From Anaerocolumna sp. MB42-C2 (lineage in GTDB: Bacteria; Bacillota; Clostridia; Lachnospirales; Lachnospiraceae), in assembly GCF_030913705.1 (NCBI RefSeq), contig NZ_CP133190.1:3177501-3241500 (forward strand): 64,000 nt of DNA, written 5' to 3'. The position numbers and the translations under genes are program-made. The notes under the pieces were generated by a model, which did no database searches, was not told the DNA's origin, and was given only the letters and a program-made list of their open reading frames with translations. Each line of letters starts with the position of its first letter. Positions within the stretch are counted from its first letter, which is position 1. Shown here in pieces: positions 62,495 to 64,000 of this stretch.

Positions 62495-62604
62495 CTAATT
62501 ATGATTTTCGAGAATAATATAAAAAAATTATGGGCAAATTAGTAAGTTATGTGAATTTTCGAATATATGTAGATTTTTTATCAATAACGTGCTATACTGA
62601 TGTT

Positions 62605-62980
62605 GTTTGTCGACAGAGAGTTATATAATATGTGTTTTTTATTCCTTAGGAATTCGTTCTTTGGATAAAAAAACTCCGATATGGACACACATGATGCGCA
62701 TCAGGAAGGTGTCACAAAAGTGACAATACTCCCGCGCAAAAGTCTGGCAGATCAGACTTTTATCTGTATAAAATCACTCTGCGGCAGTGAAGTTTATTAT
62801 AGGAAGTTAACAGTTTAACAGTTCCTTCCTATAATTCAATTTATGGTGGAATAGGCACCCACCATTTAAGTTAACGGCGGACAAAACACCGCACTATGAC
62901 GGAAGAATAGGCATCTTCCGTTAAGGTATTAACAGGAAGCAATATTAACAGACAAAGATTAGAATCAAGGAGGTTAAAAA
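62605..62980 (+). ncRNA. hairpin-rich leader of the hydC operon
   Basis: At least six stems in 260 nt: GTCAC-AAAA-GTGAC (62711-62724); AAAAGTCTG/CAGACTTTT (62738-62761), terminator-like; TATAGGAA/TTCCTATA (about 62798-62833); ATGGTGG/CCACCAT (62843-62865); GCGG/CCGC (62877-62892); ACGGAAGA/TCTTCCGT (62899-62921). Two stems share the loop ATAGGCA while their arms differ. May be a riboswitch-like or attenuation leader; no known class recognised. Confidence 0.5.
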
Positions 62981-63475
62981 ATGGGTTCCCAGAAAAAAAC
63001 AGTCCCTTTTGCCGGAACTAAGGAGCAAGAAGCGGAACTTTTAAAAGTCATTAGCGAACACAAAGATGACAAAGGCGCATTAATGCCGATTTTACAGAAG
63101 GCACAGCACATCTATGGTTATCTGCCAGTTGAAGTACAGACTATCATATCTAATGAAATGGATATGCCTTTGGAAAAAATATATGGTGTTGTAACCTTTT
63201 ATTCACAGTTTTCATTAAATCCCAAGGGAAAATATAAAGTATCCGTTTGTTTAGGTACTGCATGTTATGTTAAAGGCTCAGGCGATATCTACAACAAATT
63301 AATGGAACTGCTTAAGATTGAAGGCGGCGAGTGTACACCGGATGGAAAATTCTCTTTAGATGCCTGTCGTTGTATCGGTGCATGCGGATTAGCTCCCGTA
63401 TTGACCATTAACGAAGATGTTTATGGAAGATTGACAGTAGATGAGCTTCCTGATATCTTAGCTAAATATGAATAA
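62981..63475 (+). CDS. NuoE/HydC-like [2Fe-2S] subunit
   Basis: 164 residues. Thioredoxin-like [2Fe-2S] domain: C-x4-C in VCLGTACYVKGS and C-x3-C in CRCIGACGLAPV, with the PILQKAQHIYGYLPVEVQ segment of 24-kDa NADH dehydrogenase/HydC subunits. It is usually the first gene of electron-bifurcating hydrogenase operons (hydC-hydB-hydA); the window ends before the partners. RBS AAGGAGG. A gene of the HATPase type follows. Confidence 0.92.
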   Translation: MGSQKKTVPFAGTKEQEAELLKVISEHKDDKGALMPILQKAQHIYGYLPVEVQTIISNEMDMPLEKIYGVVTFYSQFSLNPKGKYKVSVCLGTACYVKGSGDIYNKLMELLKIEGGECTPDGKFSLDACRCIGACGLAPVLTINEDVYGRLTVDELPDILAKYE

Positions 63476-63489
63476 CATATATTAATCCT

Positions 63490-64000
63490 ATGATGACAGA
63501 ACTTTCTCTTAATGTATTGGATGTGGTTCAGAATTCAATTCGTGCAAATGCGGATTTAATACAGATCCGGGTAGAAATAAACAGCGAACTTGACAGATTA
63601 ATCATTACCATATCTGATAACGGATGTGGAATGAATTCCGATCAGATTGCTAAGGTTGAAGATCCTTTTTATACAACCCGAACAACCAGATCAGTGGGAT
63701 TGGGGGTACCCTTTTTTCGGTATGCAGCCCTGGTTACCGGCGGTGATTTTTGTATCGACTCAAAACCCGGTATAGGAACTGTAGTTACTGCTGTATTTGT
63801 ACTATCCCATATTGATCGTATGCCATTAGGCGATATGACTAGTACCATTCATACCTTAATTACATTGAACACTACCATAGATTTCTTATATTTCTATCAA
63901 GTAGATGAGAAAAGCTTTACATTAGATACCAGGGAATTTCGTGAAATCCTTGAGGGTGTGCCTTTTGACATCCCGGAGGTATCATCCTATATAAAAGAAT
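63490..64000 (+). CDS. GHKL ATP-binding protein (partial, 3' end outside window)
   Basis: At least 170 residues and open to the right edge. N box VLDVVQNSIRANADLIQIRV, G1 ISDNGCGMNSDQ, G2 SVGLGVPFFRYAALVTGGDF. No dimerisation or receiver domain is seen, so it is a stand-alone HATPase like those found with hydC/hydB genes in Clostridia and Thermotogales (sometimes called hydD). Start ATG at 63490 or 63493; RBS weak, so coupling to hydC is likely. Function probably in regulating the hydrogenase. Confidence 0.85.
   Translation, partial: MMTELSLNVLDVVQNSIRANADLIQIRVEINSELDRLIITISDNGCGMNSDQIAKVEDPFYTTRTTRSVGLGVPFFRYAALVTGGDFCIDSKPGIGTVVTAVFVLSHIDRMPLGDMTSTIHTLITLNTTIDFLYFYQVDEKSFTLDTREFREILEGVPFDIPEVSSYIKE

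Larger units (their letters stand above)
62411..62980. other. divergent promoter region and hydC leader
   Basis: 570 bp without a gene. The minus promoter (62466-62494) drives the DRTGG operon; the plus strand has a -10 TATACT at 62593-62598. The rest of the plus strand (about 62605-62980) is hairpin-rich. No convincing Rex operator (TTGTTAAnnnnTTAACAA) was found, though TTAACAGTTTAACAG occurs near 62805. Confidence 0.6.

Noticed and set aside
62795..62835. Rex (redox) operator in the hydC leader
   Set aside because: TTAACAGTTTAACAG is a direct repeat rather than the TTGTTAA-N4-TTAACAA inverted repeat; it fits better as part of a hairpin.
1..64000. tRNA, rRNA and CRISPR arrays
   Set aside because: No cloverleaf-like, rRNA or regularly spaced repeat-spacer sequence was recognised in the window.

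Overview
The window looks like the chromosome of a low-GC, anaerobic, Gram-positive Clostridia, most likely a Lachnospiraceae relative (Lachnoclostridium/Anaerocolumna type). Evidence: AT-rich intergenic DNA, strong GGAGG-type ribosome binding sites with some TTG/GTG starts, several [FeFe]-hydrogenase proteins, Firmicutes riboswitch classes (preQ1-I, yybP-ykoY), a PBSX-like contractile tail cluster, and DUF2975/YozG and LytTR/DUF3021 gene pairs. Family names come from reading the proteins by eye; no database search was run.

Layout. (1) 1-14348, nearly all minus strand: a solute-uptake and catabolic locus. A GntR/LacI-type regulator is followed by a lipoprotein solute-binding protein, two Opp-type permeases, two ATPases and a HAD phosphatase, then an AraC regulator, a conserved hypothetical, a GH38-like glycosidase and a metallo-beta-lactamase-fold hydrolase cut by the left edge. 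(2) 14628-31744: a contractile phage-tail island with lysis genes but no capsid, portal, terminase or integrase, i.e. a probable R-type tailocin. It runs leftward from a GP20 scaffold-like gene through sheath, tube, frameshifted chaperone, tape measure, LysM hub, baseplate and several fibres to XhlA/holin/amidase. A divergent XRE repressor/ImmA pair faces it across a 750-bp control region with opposed promoters and repeated TTACGTAA-like operators. (3) 31806-42078: accessory and housekeeping genes (nitrilase, HAD, MFS exporter with a decayed alpha/beta hydrolase behind it, DUF4153-like membrane protein, XRE+DUF2975, LytTR+DUF3021, alpha/beta hydrolase, methyltransferase). (4) 42262-46694: a candidate structured RNA and the pstSCAB phosphate transporter. 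(5) 46850-53117: an orphan preQ1-like element, a CPBP protease, a preQ1-I riboswitch with queT, a P-type cation ATPase under a yybP-ykoY (Mn2+) riboswitch, and asnS. (6) 53301-64000: a hydrogenase and redox-signalling region with three different [FeFe]-hydrogenase-like proteins (one with PAS plus a PP2C phosphatase, one group-B-like, one group-D-like with Cys to Ala in the first H-cluster motif), DRTGG, RsbW-like and PHP proteins, rpiA, and the start of a bifurcating-hydrogenase-type operon (hydC/nuoE-like) behind a hairpin-rich leader.

How parts work together: the tail genes form one leftward transcription unit, probably held off by the XRE repressor and released when ImmA removes it. The hydrogenase region pairs H2- or redox-sensing proteins with phosphatase and anti-sigma-like switch proteins, so it probably tunes H2 metabolism to redox state. 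The strongest single observations are the programmed -1 frameshift in the tail chaperone, the two-promoter operator switch, the capsid-less island with an orphan scaffold gene, the hydrogenase/signalling cluster, and three RNA elements (42.3-42.5 kb, 46.85 kb and 62.6-62.98 kb).
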